This document shows positions 22,800 to 36,100 of a stretch of 64,000 nt of DNA, piece by piece (position 1 is the first letter of the stretch; every line of letters starts with the position of its first letter). Both the position numbers and the translations under genes were made by a program. The stretch lies in assembly GCF_000283155.1 (NCBI RefSeq), contig NW_004454171.1:10855019-10919018 (forward strand), given 5' to 3'. The notes under the pieces were generated by a model, which did not search any database, had not been told where the DNA came from, and saw only the letters and a list, made by a program, of their open reading frames with translations. The DNA is from Ceratotherium simum simum. Lineage: Eukaryota > Chordata > Mammalia > Perissodactyla > Rhinocerotidae.

Positions 22800-24655
22800 A
22801 GCACAGACTTTTATTTGCTCCCACTGCATGCCCTCCTCACTTGCCCGGAGCCTTCTGATTCTAGTCTGACACCTGTTCGGAAAATCTTGTGTGATGTAGT
22901 AACTAGATCCCTCCCAGCCTGATGCCCAGTTGACCAGTTCTTGGTACAGAGATTTGGGGGTAGGATATCCCAGGCTGGATGGCCCAAGACTTCCTTGCTG
23001 TCTTCAGCCCCCTTTCAGCTGGGGTTAATTGAGTTGCCCTAACAACACTTTCTTCCCTTGGAGAAGAAGCCACTACTCCAATAAGTTCCCCTCATCCCTT
23101 CTCCCTCCATTCTTGCCATGATCCCTAAGCCCTTCGAGAGCCCTTAGGACCAAGAGCTCTCCATACAGAATTCTCCACGCAGGTCCTAGAAAGCAATGTT
23201 TTTCAGAACTGTGAGCTCCCAGACTAACACAAACCCCAAGCTATGAACCTGCAAACTGCCACAGGGACTGAACAGAGAGGAGGAAAGAGGCAGATGGGAA
23301 GGCTCAGCTGCTCCACTACCTTCAACACCCTCAGTTTGACAATATCTGGAATGTTCCGTGCATTGTATTCTTGCTGCTGGCCACACAGCAGGCCACAGAG
23401 CATGTCTCCCCACCTAAACTTCTTAGCTTTCCATGGTATCCCAAGCTGACACTGGGAGAAAACAGGGCTAATGAAAAACTAAAGAATGACAATAAAGAAA
23501 AAAAGGACTAAAAGCATATGTCAGTTTCTAAATATATCAATTTCCAAATTTCATATGTCTGACAGTAAGAAATGCATTCTTGGAGAAGAACGTTAAGGTG
23601 CTCCAGACTTACTATAAATGGTTCAGACACATACTAAGTACCCAAGAAACGTTGATTTAGTTGAATTGATTAGCTTGAAATAAACGGATTTGATGGTCTG
23701 GCCTATTTTAATCTAGACACACCCCTTTCCTCACCAACAGCCCCTCCCGCCACCCCATCAACAGGAGAGAGTCCTGTCCAGTCTATCCATCAACAAAGAC
23801 AAGATATCTTTCTTATTAAAATTCAAACCCTTTCCTTGTTCCCCCTACCCTTCTATCTACCTTAGAGCCTTCCTATCAATTCTAGTTTAGAGCTTGAGGG
23901 AAATGCCTAGTCCCTGACTGATCAAAAGGAGAAGGAGCCAATGAAGGAGAATAACCGAGGCTTTCCTCACAGGGTTATTGAGTCCCTTCAGGAGCCCTTT
24001 GCTGTGACTTCTCCAGGTGAGTTCCAGCTGAAGTTGCCCCGTGATGTGGTCTTACAGAGTGGGAGCCAGCAGCTTCCCCAATAATCAGAATAACCCTGCA
24101 TCTCTCCAGGCAGAGAGCACATGTAGAAACAGGGAGGGAAGTTGTAGGAACACAGCCATAATGCTACAGCGGCTCCCGGCCAGCAGAGCAGGAAGAGTAA
24201 TAAATGGATGCCTGTTTCTCTGCTTGAGTCGGTGACAGGGCAGAACAAACCCAGTGACTTTATTCACTCATTTAAACATCCAGAAACATACTGATTACTA
24301 ACTGCTTCTGAGAATTGCTGGGCTCCCTTACTTTTGAGTGACGTAAAGAGTGCTGATTTTCTCCTGGAACTGTTACGACAGAAAACACCTGTAAAACACA
24401 CACCCAGAGCAGGCTGAGTCTGACTTGTCCACTGTATCCCTGGAGCCCAGCATCCTGCCTAGAATACAGTGAGAAGCCCCATCACCGTTCCCAGCTGATT
24501 CATGAAGCTCGGTAACCGCATTATGACCCCCTGATGGTTGTCACGTGGCGTGCTGGAAAATGATGTGTGTAATTTCATTGTTTTGCCTACAACTGGTTTT
24601 GTTCCTTAGCTATCAAACCAGGGCAGATTCTTCAGCGTCTCAAACGTCAGACAGC
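22800..24655. other. Intergenic, nothing recognised
   Basis: No exon, repeat family or RNA gene that I can support. Short open frames on both strands overlap each other and carry no recognisable domain. Confidence 0.5.
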
Positions 24656-24689
24656 TAGCTGCCTCAAGGTATGACAGGAATGCTTTTAG

Positions 24690-25170
24690 AGTTGGTTTCT
24701 CTTCATGACATCATTTCTCGTTACTTCTTGATACATACTCTCCGTGCCAGCCCAACAAACCTGTTTGCTGCCTGTATTCATGGCTCTCATTCATTGCTCC
24801 TTTGTTCTTGGCACCCAGTTGTATTTATTTCTACACTGAATGCTTTTGGCTTTCTCTCTACCAATTCACACACCTCTTATCTATCTCAGTATAGAACAAG
24901 GTGCCCTCCTAGAAACCCTTCCCAGGTTACCACCACCTTATCCCCATGATCCCTTGAAGTCATGTCTCCTCAGTTCTTACATGTGTGCTGGATTCATGAT
25001 GGAAGTGGAGAGACTGGTCCGTCGGTGTTTGCATCTCTCATGTGTATCTCCAGGGAAATTGTAAGCCTCAGGATGGGAGGAATCATGTCTTCTATTTCTT
25101 TCCTGTCACATCCCTCCCAAGACATTAATTAGTACAGCCTCAGTCTTCAGTAAGTACTTACCAAATAGTT
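24690..25170 (+). repeat. L2 LINE 3' portion
   Basis: Follows the L2 3' pattern: 'ccatgatcccttgaagtcat', 'gtaagcctcaggatgggagg', 'aatcatgtcttctatttctt', then 'cagtcttcagtaagtactta'. The 92-codon open frame over it (24671-24949) is a product of this pyrimidine-rich repeat, not a gene. Confidence 0.6.
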
Positions 25171-25194
25171 CTAACTGGGTTTGTTCTTCTATAC

Positions 25195-25345
25195 AGGAGA
25201 GGGCAGACCTTGGTTTTACTCCCGGCTCTGTTTTGAACCACCTGGGTGGGATTAGCTGGGACACTTCACCTCCCTGGCCCTTGGCCTCTCAATTATAAAA
25301 TGAGAAGGTAGCTGAATGATCTCCAAAGTTCCATGTATATATTTC
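25195..25345 (+). repeat. MIR SINE fragment
   Basis: Contains 'cagaccttggttttactccc', 'gggacacttcacctccctgg', 'cttggcctctcaattataaa' and 'atgagaaggtagctgaatga'. Confidence 0.65.
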
Positions 25346-25869
25346 TGCCTTGGCAATGTTTCCTCCAGTCTGCCCTGTCCTCTCCCACCGCCTATATTTT
25401 ACCCCTCTGAGACTCACCCAACATCCAGATCCGTTGTGAGGCACATGTGATGCTCGGTGACAGCCCGGCCAGCCTGAACAGTCAGGAGCATTCTGTGCGC
25501 AGGGCATGGCTTTCTGAACAGATCCCTGGGGAGTCTCCTCATGTTTGATTAATTGTCAGCCATGGAAGTAAGCAGCCCTGTGCATTCCCTTCTCAGACTA
25601 ACACGAAAGAACGCTGGCTCCCCTGTAAGAACCGTCAGAGGCTCCTTACCCCTTCCTCTCTCTTATATCCTCAAAACACTTTGTACCCTGGAAGCCCTCT
25701 CAATGCTCCTCAAGAAATGCCTGTCTCGTGCAAGAGCTATTGATGCCATTTCATCACACACATAGGGGGAGGCAATTACCTGCACAGGTGTGATGCCGCC
25801 CAGCAAAGTGTGTTCATGGGAGGCCCTGGGTATATATTTGAAAAGACTTACAAGTTAGGAGCTTGGGAA

Positions 25870-26020
25870 ACTTGCTTTGTGTCTCAGTTTCCTCATCTGT
25901 AAAATGGGACTAATAATGGTACCCACATTTTAGGGTCTTTATGAGGATTCAAGCAATTAGAACTGGGCTTGCTATCAAGTAAGTGCTCAGTAGATGTTAC
26001 CTATTACTATTATTATCATT
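25870..26020 (+). repeat. MIR SINE
   Basis: Clear MIR 3' half: 'gtgtctcagtttcctcatct', 'gtaaaatgggactaataatg', 'tatgaggattcaagcaatta' and 'aagtgctcagtagatgttac'. Confidence 0.85.
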
Positions 26021-26029
26021 ATCAGGGAG

Positions 26030-29000
26030 CTATCTTACACCAACTCCAAATAGGGTTTTTACCTGCCTAAGGATGGAAGTTCGGTGGGGCGGAGAGGTGA
26101 CCTCACGTTAGAGCCAGATGGCTTGCTGGGAAGCAGAGAAGCGAGGGTGCCTCACGCAGGTATTTTTAGCAGCAATAGTGAATCACGAGCATTTAATGTC
26201 AGAAAGACAAAATTGAAATAGCTTCTAACAACTCTCCAGTATTTTTCCCACACTGTTTTATCTGGGCATAAAATATATATATATATGTAGTTTTAATTAT
26301 ATCTTGCTCTGTAGGGGGAAAAAACCCCAAACACTTGCCGTCTTGCTTCTTTTTGCCTGTGTCTCTTGTTCTTAATGAACAGCAGGACTCTAAAACGAGC
26401 ATCTAAACGATGCTCAAGCGGAGCGTCTCCTGGTCAGGTGGATCAGCCCGCTGGGCCTCGTTTGGCCCCATGTTATTACAGGAAATGAATGCATTGTCCT
26501 GAAGGCTGTTTGTTGCCCCATTGTTTCTCAGGCCCAGGCCTGTGTGGGACTGTTTGTGCTCCAGCACACACAGCAGCCATTATGTCCCCGGCAACATCCT
26601 TCACGCAGCTGTGAACACTTGTGCCCAAGCCAGTTTATCAGCAGCGGAATTCACTCAGAAAGGAATTGGGAACAACACACCAAGTCAGGGCCCTACGTCT
26701 CTATGGGAATGTCCTGGGCTCTCCAACATTCCTCCTCCCACTTGGCCAAGAAAAACAAGTCCACAGAGGCCTGCTTTGATGTACGTACCTCTGGGCTATG
26801 CAGAGGTGGGGCTTTTTGGTAACAATTTCCAGTCTCCACATGGAATCTCCATTCACAACTTTCTGACCCAGAGCAGGGGATGGGGATGCCCGCATGGCCA
26901 GATGTGGCTTTCCCCAAGGCCACAGAGTCTAGCAACCACAACTATGTCCCCGCTGTCAATAAAGTTGAGGGGTGTCCAACCCGGTCATTTAACACCATGA
27001 TAGCCGTGAGACTAACTTGCAGTGTGACTCTATGAAAACTGTGCGGTTCTTTCACGTTTCCCTGGCCCCACCTATCAGTGGACACAGATTTAAATCACCA
27101 GAACAAGAAATGGGTGTCAAGGAAGACTGAGGCAGTGGGCTTACAGACAGATATTTATTTTAGGGCTCAGCAATTGCGGCCACCACCTCTGTGGGTTTAG
27201 ACGGGACCAAGTTTTGGTCTCACCTTGAGGCTTGGGTTGGCAAGGGCAGCCCTGCAAATGTTGACCATTTCCTCTTAGGCACAGTGCCTACAATTTTGGT
27301 TGATAAACGATGGTGTTTGAAGGTTTGGTTGCTTAAAGCAAACCAACCATCTGGGCTTCTCCTAGTTCTGCAGTGCTGATGGATGGCACATTTAGCATGA
27401 GGAGCCGTAAGTTAAACATTTCCCATAAAACATGTATGTGTATGGATATGTATGTGTACATATAAATATAAAACTGTGTGTTTCTACTCATCAATATAAA
27501 TCTCTTGCAAACGTAATTTATCAATGTTTGCCAACAAATTTTAGAGTAGATGTCACGTAGAACACAACTTAAACACAGATACATAGACAGAAGTTAAATT
27601 CCTTGCTGGCTAAATCTCCAGTTTTCATGGTTAAATGTGACTCCGGTGTTCATCACCAAGGCAAAGGAGGAAACACCTTTAACTCGCTCTCGACTTTTTC
27701 TTCAGAGTCTGGAGCCTTCTGGGGCTTATGCTCAGCTTCTTTGCAGCAGCGTTGGCCTTAAAAGCCCTTAGACTGTTCGCCCTGCTGCTGGCAAAAATTG
27801 ACCTTCTGCTGACTCTCAATGCCCAGGTAGAAGAATGTTATCTTTGATCACCGATCCCAAGGACCCCAATTCTCTGCAATTTCTTTGCTAAAGGGAATGC
27901 CTGTCCCTCTGCCCACAATGAACACAGCTGGTTCTCTCACAGAAGTTTCTCTCCATTTCCAGGCCCTGAGTTCTGCTCTCCTGTAACCAACAGAGAAGAG
28001 TATACAGATGTTTGAGGAAAGTGCACCCATGTGAGACAGTTTTCCCTGAGACAGTTATTCTTTTTCCAGTTAGGAAAAGGTCCCCTTGATAATCAAGTTA
28101 CCCACTTTTTCTCAACTCTTTCCTCCTCGCTGATAGTTGAGGCTCGGAGTGGCGATAAAAACAACTTCACAGAGAAGACTAAGGATTACTCACTAATTAT
28201 GTTCCCTTCCCACTCATCCTGCTTGCCAAGCGATCTTGAGTTTTGCCACTTTTTTTTTTGGAACATTAAAAAGTAGAAAAAGAAGGAGGAGGCAGCAGAG
28301 AATGAGAACAGATCGGGCTTTAAAACAGAAGTGTTAACGTGGTTCCCTGCAAAGGTGTGTTCCTTCATCTAGAGGTTGGTAATCTGAGGTCGACTTGCTT
28401 TATGCAAGTATCTAGATAGCAGTAGACTGAGAAGCCTGTTCCAGATGGAGTGTGAGCCAAGTTAACGTAACTCTCTAATATGATTACTGTTCCTCAGGGT
28501 TTCCAGTGAAAAACAAATTCAAACAAACATAATATAAAATATTCCAATGAAAAAATAATTTGTGAAATAAAATTCATAGAAATCACTCTGTTGTTTAGAG
28601 CATATTTGCAAAACACTCTAAATTGGAGGTCTTCGAACATTTTTGCTCATAACTTGCCTCCCTCAAAAAAGAGAATTTTGAAAAACTCTGAACGTTCTCA
28701 TCTGTTTTAAAGTTAAAATCAAAAATTTTTCAATGTAAGTTTAAATGATTGCCAAGGATATAATTTCCAGCAGATTGTAAATGCCAATATTTTAAATTAA
28801 AAGTACACATCACTTTTAAATGTGTTGGATGGAATCTAAATATCTGGACAATTTGATACTCATTTTCATCTGCTAAAACATACATGAAAACTCTTATTTA
28901 GTATGTGGAAACGGTATGTCTTTTATTTTCTCCTTGAACTCATATCCATTCCACTTCTTCATTTTATCCTAATGAAATTTATGTTTATCCTTAAAAGTCT

Positions 29001-29100
29001 TTTATTAATCACGCTGTCATGCTTCTCTGCAACAAAATAAGTTTACAAACTGTTTCTGGCTGGAATTAGGAAGGAGGATTAGAGAGAGATTTATGGTTTG
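26030..29100. other. Intergenic, largely unassigned
   Basis: Contains a short (AT)n run near 26270-26286. The 159-codon frame at 26521-27000 and the overlapping frames on both strands show no domain, and codon bias is indistinguishable by eye from the background. I call no gene. Confidence 0.5.
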
Positions 29101-30300
29101 CGGGACTGAAGCACCCTCAGGACTGCACTCGCCAGGTTGGTTCAACATAACACTCAGTGTGGGAGGAGCAAACCACCTGATGCCTGGGACAGAGATGTTT
29201 CCATTGGTTCATTCCCAGTGAACAAGCTGCAGAGTCTTAATGGATGAGAGGAGGGAGGTAAGTAAAACTTGAAAGTGCTGTTACCATACAAAACTCTCTG
29301 TAAGACTTTGGGAGCATAGAACAGCATTACTTTGGCCTGAAGTGTGAGAGCATGCCCTGACCGTGGGAGCAAAGGTTTATCCCTACTTCAGTAAAGCCAT
29401 TGCTGCATAGGGCATCACGGACGTGGTGAGACGGCAGCCCCAGGAAGCAGCACACAGCATCAGCATTTGTAGCCCAACTCTGGTGGTGACTGCCTCACAA
29501 GGGTGGCGGAACCCACCCCAGAGCACTAGGGCAACATCTGTGGGCAGCAGCCTCATTGGCAGGCCCATGATAATGGCACTGGCCATCTCAGGCACAGCAC
29601 CGCTGTAGCAGTGGTGCCCTCAGAGGTTGCTGTGGCTTCAGCAGCACCAGCAGCTAATGAGAGCAACTTTGACCAAGTATCAGTACTTTTGCTCAGATGA
29701 GGGGCTTTGCTGCTATTTCCAGGGCGACGTCCCCTAAAGGAACTAAAGTGGGAGAGGTAACAAATGGCCAACACTGGAAAGACTTCTTTGCCAAGCCTTG
29801 TGAAACACCAACTGGGCACCCCTCAAAAAAACTGAATTTTCAAGAGTCCCAGAGGTACTATGATAGCAAAGGGGAGCCAGAACCGAGAAAGAATTGCTTT
29901 TCACTCAACGCAACCCTGTCTTTGCCTCAGACCTTTGTTGGCCTGGGCGAACTTGAGGTCCGACAGGACCTCTCTGAAACTTCCAACAGACCAGTCCATC
30001 ATTGAGATAAGCAGCAGCCAGAAAACAGAAGATTCTGAGACTGAAGTTGCCAGGATGGCATCTGAATATAATCCAAAGCGCATTGTAAGCTACACGGTCT
30101 GCCTTTACTTATTCTGCAAGACATCCCAGGAAGTTTCCTATATGGGAGACCACCCAGTTCACTTAAGGGCAAATAGAATTACTGTAGGTCAAATCAGGAT
30201 GAAGGGTAGAAGTAGTAAAGAAAAGCAGAAGTTAGCATGGTGAGGCCTACCTTCCAATTCTTATACAAGAGGAGGAAAAAAAGAGGCATTTGCTGATAAT
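29100..30300 (+). other. Unassigned segment with several overlapping frames; possible decayed pseudogene or retroelement
   Basis: The G+C content is higher than the flanks. Plus-strand frames at 29423-29608, 29697-30005 and 29860-30243 shift from one frame to another, as if a longer coding sequence had been broken by frameshifts. The last frame (127 codons) ends at 30243. I do not recognise any of the peptides, and I see no poly(A) tail or flanking duplication that would show a processed pseudogene. A chance ORF cluster is equally possible. Confidence 0.25.
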
Positions 30301-30954
30301 CAACCTCTACTCCTTGCCTAGAAAATGTTGGCCACCAATAACCATAACCTTAACTGAAGGGCACTGAGTAGCTGATTTTAGTTGTATTTTCAGAGTTTGA
30401 AGTTCTATGAATGAGAAGCGGTATAGATGTGCCAAGTATTTGGCTGATGCCCGAGATAAGAGTCTCTCCATCCTCTCTGAGCATAATGGAGTGGGGCAGG
30501 CAGGAAGAGAATCTGTACTCTAGAAAAGACTGCATGCTATAAAACTGAGGCCCTACTTCTAGCAAATCACCAAAAATTAAAAATCAGTAGGCAGCAGAGT
30601 CTGGCCCAGAACATGTTCTGAAAAGAATTTGCTGTATCCATTAGCATTCTCTCTATGGTTTTTTCCCAAGAAGCTGAGAAAACAACTCTAGACTGAAACA
30701 TATCTGGGCTGGGAAAGCATTCTGTCTCCTGAAGGCAAGTCTGCACATGCACACATTCCCAGAAGCCCCCAGAACCAAACCCCGTTGGTATGTAACTCCC
30801 CAAACCCCATTTAGCTTGGATGAGGTGAAGACATCTCCACCGAACACAACACTATTGCACAGAGGGAGCGAATAAGGTGTCAAAGCTAAGTCTCTCCCAC
30901 TCCGAACTTCAACAAGTCCAGCAGACTTTTGTCCCCCGTCCATTACTAGAGTTA

Positions 30955-31085
30955 GTTCTATATTACTTATCTAGTTGTTTGGTTTCTTCCACAAAATTGC
31001 GTGCTCCTGGTTTCTTCCTTTATATCCTCTATAGTTCCTAGGGCACAGGACAGGGTTTAATAAACACCGTTAAATTGATTGGATA
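30955..31085 (+). repeat. L2 LINE 3' end fragment
   Basis: Pattern 'aaaattgcgtgctcctggtt', 'cctagggcacaggacagggt', 'ttaataaacaccgttaaatt' resembles the L2 tail 'cagcacctagcacagtgcct' and 'aataaatgtttgttgaatga'. Confidence 0.5.
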
Positions 31086-31329
31086 CATGTGATTCAATTG
31101 CTGAGCGGAAACAAGCCATTATCAGAGGTAATTTAGGATAGCCCTGAAAATTTGACCTCTGTAGATCCTTTAAGTGAATGTCCTAGAGTATAATAACCAG
31201 GGCCCTGTGCATCCTGTTGTTCCCTGGACAGATCCTGTCTTGCAGTGGAAGCTGGGAGATGTATGTATGGACTGATAGTCATGTGTAGTAGGCAAAGGAG
31301 AGAAGAATGGGAGTAAAGGGAGTTCTAGG

Positions 31330-31490
31330 ATATGTGAAATAGTTTTTGCATGTGCTAACCTACTCATTTGCTCCCCATTACAACACTGAGAAGTATTCAT
31401 TTTACAGATAAAGAAACCAAAGTTTATAAAGCTGTGAGAAATTGAATTGGAGATAAAACTGGAACTCGAAGCAGACAGACTCTGGATCCT
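31330..31490 (+). repeat. MIR SINE fragment
   Basis: Contains 'ttgctccccattacaacact', 'gagaagtattcattttacag', 'ataaagaaaccaaagtttat' and 'aactggaactcgaagcagac', the MIR core and 3' side. Confidence 0.65.
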
Positions 31491-32094
31491 GGGCCCTTCC
31501 CAGCACACCGCAAGTCCTCCTTAGGGAGAGAAGTCAAGGTTAGGGCATCTTTAGGTCTACTCGTGCTTGCTGACCTCCAGCTCATTCCCTCCTGCCATCC
31601 CCTCACCTTCCCTCCACATTGGGCGAGGGGCCAATGCTGCAGATAAGCCAGAGCAAAGTATCCCACTTCTCACAAAAGCTTCCCATCCAAATCCAAAGTT
31701 AGTCATGGCCTTCCAAACATATTACATCTATTTATAGGAAAAGAATCAGATAAGAAAGGGGATTTCCTGAAGAGAAGGAAAGAGGAAAGCTAGGGATGTC
31801 ACGTGAGCGCGTGAGGAGTCCCCTCGACCCACTCTATTCACATCTGGAGGACTTGCTTTATTAGGCAAACTTGAACTTTCTCCTTGGAAATATTGACAAC
31901 AATTAATATAGAAAAGGAACATGATGGGTCTTCAAAAAGGAGTCTCTTATATGTCATTTGAGGCTTGGTTGCTACGGAATTAGCTCTGCGTCTTGTATCT
32001 GAACCACAGCTGCGATTCCAGACCATTCAATTTTGTTTTTCCTCTAATGAGTTTCTTTAAAGCCAAAGTAACAATCCCAACATCCTGTCATTTG

Positions 32095-32315
32095 AAATAA
32101 CAACAGCAAAAATCATAGCAAACACTTACATAATACTTAAACAGCACAAGGCATTATGTTAATTTTATTCTCACAATTATCCTATGAGCCTGTTAGTATT
32201 GTGTTGCCATTTAACAGATGAGGAAACTGAGGCATGAGAGATTAAGTACCTTGCCCAAGATCACCAGGCTAATAAATGGTGGAGCCAGGATTCAAACTTA
32301 GGCAATTTGGCTCCC
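32095..32315 (+). repeat. MIR SINE, near full length
   Basis: Runs through the MIR order: 'atcatagcaaacacttacat', 'ttctcacaattatcctatga', 'ttaacagatgaggaaactga', 'agtaccttgcccaagatcac' and 'gtggagccaggattcaaact'. Confidence 0.88.
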
Positions 32316-33279
32316 GTCTGGGCTCATAACAACCCTAGGAGAGAAACACTACTCTGAATGGGAAGGATATTCATTATAGAAGAATATCAAATGCATCATC
32401 AGAAATACAGCACAGCTGTGGTAGCATCACAGTGTCAGCATCTTACTTTCTTCTTGCCTTTGCTGAAGTTGTAAAAAAAGAAAAAAGAAAGAAAGTAATT
32501 TAGTCTGCTGCTCTTACAAGGAAGTAATATCTGGTCCCTTGGATGAAATGCTCTAACAATCTTCGTATTTAGGTCTGACTTGTGGACTGGCACTCAAATG
32601 ACTCCTAGCCCCATGTTCATTGGTCAGTCCAAGCACATAAAACAATAGATCCTTTACTTCTTAGCAACCGAGGAAGGGCTGGTGAGGTCAGCAATAGATG
32701 TGACTTTAGTCAAGAGGGAAAGGCTAGAGTTGATTGATGTCATTTCTGTCATTTGCTGCCAGAACGCAAAGAGTTAATTTTACTAAAGAAAAGAGAAACT
32801 GTGTGTCCCTATTCTTTGTCCTGTTCAGAAACATTTCCCCAATAACTCCTTTGACAGCAAAATGGCCCTTTCTGGTTTAAAAGACTCACTTTAAAAGTTC
32901 TTTAGACTTCTGGTTAAATATGATGGGTTTAACACAAGCCTAATAAATCTTATAAAATGTCAGGAATAAAAAAAGTAAAAAGTCCAAAAGACCAAATCAA
33001 TGATACGTTAACATCTCGTTAGATTAAAAAATAAAAATAAAAAGGATGGATGAGATATGACGCAGAATGGAGACACCAGCCATCCAAATGCCTGCAAGGG
33101 AAACAACAAAAAGCAGAGAGTCAGTTTGCCCCCTCGAGCCCTAGAAAGCTTCAGGTCTTGGAGTCACCAAGTAATATAGAAGGTTGTGAGACATGGAACT
33201 GAAAATGTGGATAAAAGGTTGCATACGCAATGCAGCTTTCTCCTGTTCCCCAAATAGCCAGGCAAACTACCTACCCCCC

Positions 33280-33312
33280 GACACACACACACACATACAC
33301 ACAGAGAGAGCA
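33280..33312. repeat. (CA)n microsatellite with (GA) tail
   Basis: acacacacacacacatacacacagagagag run inside a short open frame (33230-33505), which it partly creates. Confidence 0.85.
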
Positions 33313-33379
33313 AATAGGAAATTATTTTCAACCTCAGTCTCTAGATTTAAAAGGGCATGTTAAGCACCTACCACAAAGG

Positions 33380-33990
33380 ACCCAAGCCACAAATATCATT
33401 GGGAAATTTCAGAACATCAAAAATAAAGGGAAGATCCTAAAAATATCTGGAAGAAAAATAAAAAAGAGTTCATGTAAAAAGTGTCAGGAATCAAAATGGC
33501 ATTGAACTTCTTCATAACAATAGTAGAAGCTACAGGTCAATGGATGGTACCTTCAAAATATCTGAGGGATTTTTTTTCCTGATGTAAGAGTTCTATATCC
33601 AGCCAAATTATTAACTAAGTATAAAAATCTAATAAAAGATCTTTTTAGATATTTAAGTCCTAAAATGTTTTACCTTTCGTATGCTCCTTCTCAGAAAAAT
33701 ACGGAATTATATTCTTCAGAAAAATAAGGGAGAAAACCACACAGAAATTATAGGAACCAGAGGGTCCAGCAGAGGATGACAGCTGTACAGGAGACTGAGT
33801 AAGCAACCAATCCAGGATGGAGGATGAGGAAGGAAGCCTCCAGAGAGAAGATCTCCGGGATAAAAAACCAAAACTAATCTACTTGATTGGGCGGAAAATA
33901 GAATCGAGAGGCATATTACAAAGCTATTGGAGTATTTAGAATTAATGATTGTACAAATTAAGAAAAAAAATTAGAGTCAATTAATAACTC
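33380..33990 (+). repeat. L1/HAL1-type ORF1-region fragment, decayed
   Basis: DNA follows the old L1 ORF1 region: 'gggaaatttcagaacatcaa', 'ggaatcaaaatggcattgaa', 'gttctatatccagccaaatt', then 'aaaaccaaaactaatctact' and 'catattacaaagctattgga'. Stops and frame changes are frequent; no intact ORF remains. Confidence 0.65.
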
Positions 33991-34519
33991 CAGGAACATT
34001 TTAAAAATTTGAATAAGAAAGGGAACATAATTATGCTATTCTAGTTAGCTCAGCCAAAAAAAAATTTACATAGTCATAATAAAGTAAACTCACTATTGAT
34101 TTACTCAAAAATTATGATATAAATTAAGAGGAGTGGGAATTACTATCAGCTTTCTAAAACTGTGTTCATGAGTTACTTTAATAAAGATTGAAATTAATTA
34201 ACCTTCAAAGGCAGTGTGGACGTGCCATTCCAGGCATGGAGGATGGCAGATGCCAGGTTTTTGTGTTTGCTAAGCCTTGCAGAGGCTGCTACACATGGTG
34301 AAGAAAACAAAGATGTCTGAGAAACAAGCCTCTTGTGGTTAGCCAGTGAAATAGTAACACTTAATTATAAGACAAAATGCACAAAAATGAGAAAAATCAA
34401 AAAGAGTTCAAAGAAGAGAAAAGGTAACCAGCAATTTATACTCGGCTTAATTACTAAAATAATCACATAGTTTACAAGAGAATTCAAGAGATACTTAAGG
34501 TAATTGGAGAGTTTATTCT

Positions 34520-34640
34520 CATTCTATATAAATATATCTATGTATATAGAAGTAGTATATTTTATATATGTATATATATGCATATATATTTATAGTCAGT
34601 GATATATATGTACAGATATCTATATTTTACATACATTCCA
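34520..34640. repeat. AT-rich simple repeat (atat/gtatat)
   Basis: Stretch of tatata, atatgtat and catatata units. It produces part of the open frame at 34568-34816, which I reject as coding. Confidence 0.8.
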
Positions 34641-34829
34641 AAATGCTGGTGGTGGTTGGTATTATGCTGATTGATATTGGTATTGCGAATGATCTTAGAT
34701 TTCATCTCTGTGCTATTATTTTCAGAATTAGAAAAAACATAGTTTTAAAACGAGTTCCTTTTATAATGACTGTGTGTTTTCTGTTTACTTTTCCCTTTTC
34801 ATTCATAAAATTATAACATTTAGAATTGG

Positions 34830-36100
34830 AAGGGACAGGAGATTGAATTAAGATGGTTAACTGAGCACAGATGCCTAAAAATGACAGAGAAGAGATTACA
34901 CTTTTAAAATAATGAACCCACAATATAACTGGAAAACTAGAAGAGGTAATCCTGGTGGACCAGAAATAAGAAGGAATTCCTAAATAAGAGAAGGCAGGCA
35001 GGATTGGGATAATAGAGGAAGATGTTTTTCACAAAGCAAAAAGGCTGTTGTAGAACAAAGAAATCATTCTAGAATGCTCCAAGTCTCCAACCCCAAGCTT
35101 GGGGATAGCAGTCATGAGGAGCAAGAAGGGAGCCCAGAGGCAAACCTAGGGGTGACTGGTTACGGAAGCACAGTAGGAACAGTCAGATGGGACAATCTCT
35201 GACCCCTCCTTGCCAAGTAGAGATGTCTGCCTTCAGCAGGAGCGTGAATGCGAGTTTTGGAAGAATGCTTTGGAAACATCCAGAGATAATGGAGAATCCC
35301 TGTACCGAGAAGACTAACTACTGGCACACCCTGCCTGACAGTAGGTACAGCCCACTCCTGCTTGAGAATGCTAAGAAGCAGAGAAAGCATTCACAGACAG
35401 GCTACAAGGAGATTGCAGCCACAACAAGGAGCTCACAGCTAAGAATGGTCAATCATTTGAGAAAAACTAATATCCCAAAACATAGTACCAAACTCAGTAA
35501 GTGGAACTTCTTTTTTCTGAGGACACAGAGGTAATATCCTCAGAGAGATAAGAGAGGATATTGCCTTCCTGAAACTGAACAGGACTGTTTTTATTTTGAA
35601 GGAAATTATTAGAGGCTTGGAAATAAAAACTATGATGTCAAAACAAGAATCTGCAGGACTCAGTCTGTATTTCTCCTTCTACTGCATTCCTTACCATCTC
35701 TGTGTAGACAGGGAACTCACTATCTTATCAAGCAGTCTGTTCCATTGTTGGAGAGCTCAAATTTAAGTTTAACAGTTTCTCTTATATGGAATCTTGTCTT
35801 AAACGCATTGGTCCTGGATCTTCCTCTGGAGCAAAACTAAGCCAGCTTCCTTTACTACAAGAAAGGCTTTCAACTATTTGCAAACATTTATGATGTCTCT
35901 CTCTTTGGTCTTTTTGTCTCCAAGCTAAACAGTCAATTTATTCAACTGTTTCCCACCTGACAGCTTCTAGAATCTTTATTTTTCTTCTTACCTTTCCCCT
36001 AAGCTCTTTCTAGATTATCCCTAGTACCTAGGATAGAGACTACTTATGGCAGGCCTGGAATTGCACATGGTATTTAGGAGGTGGCCTAATTTTCCCACAG
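34830..36100. other. Intergenic, ancient repeat-like but unassigned
   Basis: The part at about 35670-36180 ('ggaactcactatcttatcaa', 'caagctaaacagtcaattta', 'ggtggcctaattttcccaca') resembles very old LINE (CR1/L3-type) 3' regions, but divergence is too high to name it. I see no feature in the rest. Confidence 0.35.

Noticed and set aside
26521..27000. 159-codon plus-strand open frame
   Set aside because: It overlaps other frames on both strands, has no domain and no splice or promoter context, and is Ser/Pro-rich as expected by chance.
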